43,019 nt of DNA from Paracoccaceae bacterium. Lineage in GTDB: Bacteria; Pseudomonadota; Alphaproteobacteria; Rhodobacterales; Rhodobacteraceae. The stretch spans positions 1-43,019 of the forward strand of contig JACIYW010000006.1 of the NCBI GenBank assembly GCA_014359745.1, read 5' to 3'. Shown in pieces: positions 42,022 through 43,019 of this stretch (its first letter is position 1; the number at the start of each line of letters is the position of its first letter). Both the position numbers and the translations under genes were made by a program. Under the pieces are notes generated by a model. It was given only the letters and a program-made list of their open reading frames with translations, was not told the DNA's origin and ran no database searches.

Positions 42022-42519
42022 TCAATAGATATACCTGATCTGATCGGTCCAATAGCGTTCAAGCCGGTGCAGCGCGGTGTTGATGTCGGCCATGCCGGAA
42101 CGCCCGATCACCCCGCGGGTTTCCAGCCCTTCGGCGTGGCGGGCGAAAAGGTCGGCCACCACATCGCGCACCGCGCGCCCGCGCGCAGTCAGCCGCACCC
42201 GCACGGCGCGGCGATCCGCCTCGCAGCGCTGATGGTGCATATAGCCGGTTTCGACCAGTTTCTTGAGGTTGTAGCTGACGTTGGACCCCTGATAATAGCC
42301 GCGGGTTTTCAATTCGCCCGCCGTCACCTCATGTTCGCCGATGTTGAACAGAAGCAGCGCCTGCACCGCGTTCACATCCAGCAGGCCCAGCCGTTCGAAT
42401 TCATCCTTGATCACGTCGAGCAACAGGCGATGCAGCCGCTCAACCAACGCCAGGCTGTCGAGGTAGTCGCCCAGAATGCCGTTGGGCTGGGTTTCCAGGT
42501 CTTTGGCGTGAAGGGTCAT
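42022..42519 (-). CDS. ldtR: MarR-family winged-helix regulator, LdtR-like
   Basis: The 165-aa product is a MarR-type dimeric DNA-binding protein: helical N-terminus (GDYLDSLALVERLHRLLLDV), winged helix-turn-helix (DVNAVQALLLFNIGEHEVTA, then GELKTRGYYQGSNVSYNLKK), wing (RCEADRRAVRVRLTARG) and C-terminal dimer helices. RGYYQGSNVSYNLKKLVETG is very close to LdtR of alphaproteobacteria, which controls an L,D-transpeptidase gene and osmotic tolerance in Liberibacter. No transpeptidase gene is near it here. ATG 42519 is favoured over ATG 42522, as GGAG then stands 6 nt away. I name it from motif memory; PetP-like MarR proteins are related. Confidence 0.82.
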   Translation of the reverse strand: MTLHAKDLETQPNGILGDYLDSLALVERLHRLLLDVIKDEFERLGLLDVNAVQALLLFNIGEHEVTAGELKTRGYYQGSNVSYNLKKLVETGYMHHQRCEADRRAVRVRLTARGRAVRDVVADLFARHAEGLETRGVIGRSGMADINTALHRLERYWTDQIRYIY

Positions 42520-42566
42520 CATCCGCTCCGCAACAAGTTTGTGCGGGGCAGAATCAGCGCAAAACC

Positions 42567-42881
42567 CTACCTTTCGGTTAAACCGGGCGAAATATCCGGC
42601 GCGCCGGGCATCAGGCGCCCATGGGCGTGGCGGCTGATCTCGGCCATCAGGGGCGCAAGGCGGGCGGGGGCGGCATCCGGGGTGGTGACCCAGCGATAAA
42701 GGTCGTGATCGTTTTCTTCCAGCAGCACCTCGAAATCTTGCAGGGTGGCCGGGGCCATTTTGCCAAGCCGGTCATCGGCAAAGGGGCCAAGGATCAGGTC
42801 CATCTCGCGGATGCCGCGCCGCCAGGCCCGCATGCGCAGGCGTTTGAGTTCGGGGTCGGCAAAGGTCAGGTCTTTGGTCAT
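42567..42881 (-). CDS. sdhE: FAD assembly factor SdhE (succinate dehydrogenase assembly)
   Basis: SdhE helps attach FAD covalently to the succinate dehydrogenase flavoprotein. The 104-aa protein has the family core: RLRMRAWRRGIREMDLILGP, containing the RGxxEMD motif, followed by FADDRLGKMAPATLQDFEVL and LLEENDHDLYRWVTTP. The C-terminal ~30 residues are an extension with little conservation. The start overlaps the stop of the upstream gene (ATGA), so the two are translated together. The sdh genes themselves are not in this window. Confidence 0.93.
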   Translation of the reverse strand: MTKDLTFADPELKRLRMRAWRRGIREMDLILGPFADDRLGKMAPATLQDFEVLLEENDHDLYRWVTTPDAAPARLAPLMAEISRHAHGRLMPGAPDISPGLTER

Positions 42882-43019
42882 GTCACGGCCCCCAGGGCCC
42901 GGCGCAGGCGCTTTTCCAACAGGCCAAGGCGTTCGGCCGATGTGCCGATATCGGCGCGCAACTGCCGCATCTCGGCGAAAATCGCGCTCACGTCGGGGGT
43001 GATCTGGCCGCCCTCATCG
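42878..43019 (-). CDS. C-terminal end of an unknown protein (cut by the window edge)
   Basis: The last 46 residues of a minus-strand gene are visible. They end in AEMRQLRADIGTSAERLGLL and EKRLRRALGAVT and overlap the sdhE start by four bases. The stretch is charged and heptad-like, so a short coiled coil is likely. The start lies beyond 43019, and the family cannot be named from this part. Confidence 0.65.
   Translation of the reverse strand, partial: DEGGQITPDVSAIFAEMRQLRADIGTSAERLGLLEKRLRRALGAVT

Overview
The window comes from a GC-rich alphaproteobacterium, most likely a member of the Rhodobacterales close to Paracoccus. The grounds are the strong G/C third-position bias, the motB-flgE-flgK-flgL-flgI flagellar order, a narKGHJI operon with a fused NarK1-NarK2 transporter beside a divergent NarR-type regulator, and a tetrameric sarcosine oxidase operon. 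ThyX and the leuS-lptE-holA order also fit. This placement is inference from gene content; no marker RNA is present.

Layout. 1-1611 is a small accessory patch of less GC-rich genes: a Cro/CI-type DNA-binding protein, a DUF4258-like small protein and a 52-aa one-helix membrane protein. 1850-7656 is a compact flagellar run (stator MotB, hook FlgE, hook-junction FlgK and FlgL, P-ring FlgI) with CtrA-like boxes before motB and flgE. 7657-8391 is a scar with no intact gene, holding an IS110-type transposase remnant. 8392-16555 is the minus-strand respiratory nitrate reductase operon narGHJI plus a parvulin and a hemerythrin-like gene. narK (16620-19343) heads it, and narR (19596-20294) is divergent across an intergenic region with two FNR-type boxes. 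20447-22586 is a short phenylacetate operon (paaK, paaI and a paaG with its centre deleted) behind a promoter wrapped in inverted repeats. 22587-23106 contains the tail of an idi gene running into a triple 16-bp repeat. 23107-25107 holds a DUF1289 gene, yqgF and ccmI, overlapping and co-oriented. 25300-30532 is soxBDAG, encoding heterotetrameric sarcosine oxidase. 30645-31253 is a superoxide dismutase with a clear terminator, convergent with thyX. 32566-34871 is a two-gene surface-lipoprotein system: a TbpB-barrel-like lipoprotein and its probable Slam translocator. 34932-36101 has glyoxalase I and a glutathione transferase. 36110-40153 is the leuS-lptE-holA run. The right end has a DUF3576 lipoprotein, yggS, an LdtR-like MarR regulator, sdhE and the cut end of an unknown gene.

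How the genes work together. NarK brings in nitrate and exports nitrite, NarGHI reduces nitrate at the membrane, NarJ inserts the molybdenum cofactor, and the parvulin and hemerythrin probably assist assembly or sense O2/NO. NarR together with an FNR protein would switch the operon on under low oxygen with nitrate. CcmI fits the same anaerobic respiratory lifestyle because it matures c-type cytochromes. The phenylacetate genes look like a decaying remnant.

Best candidates for something new are the lipoprotein/Slam pair, the internally deleted paaG in an otherwise intact operon, and the XRE/DUF4258 pair at the left edge.
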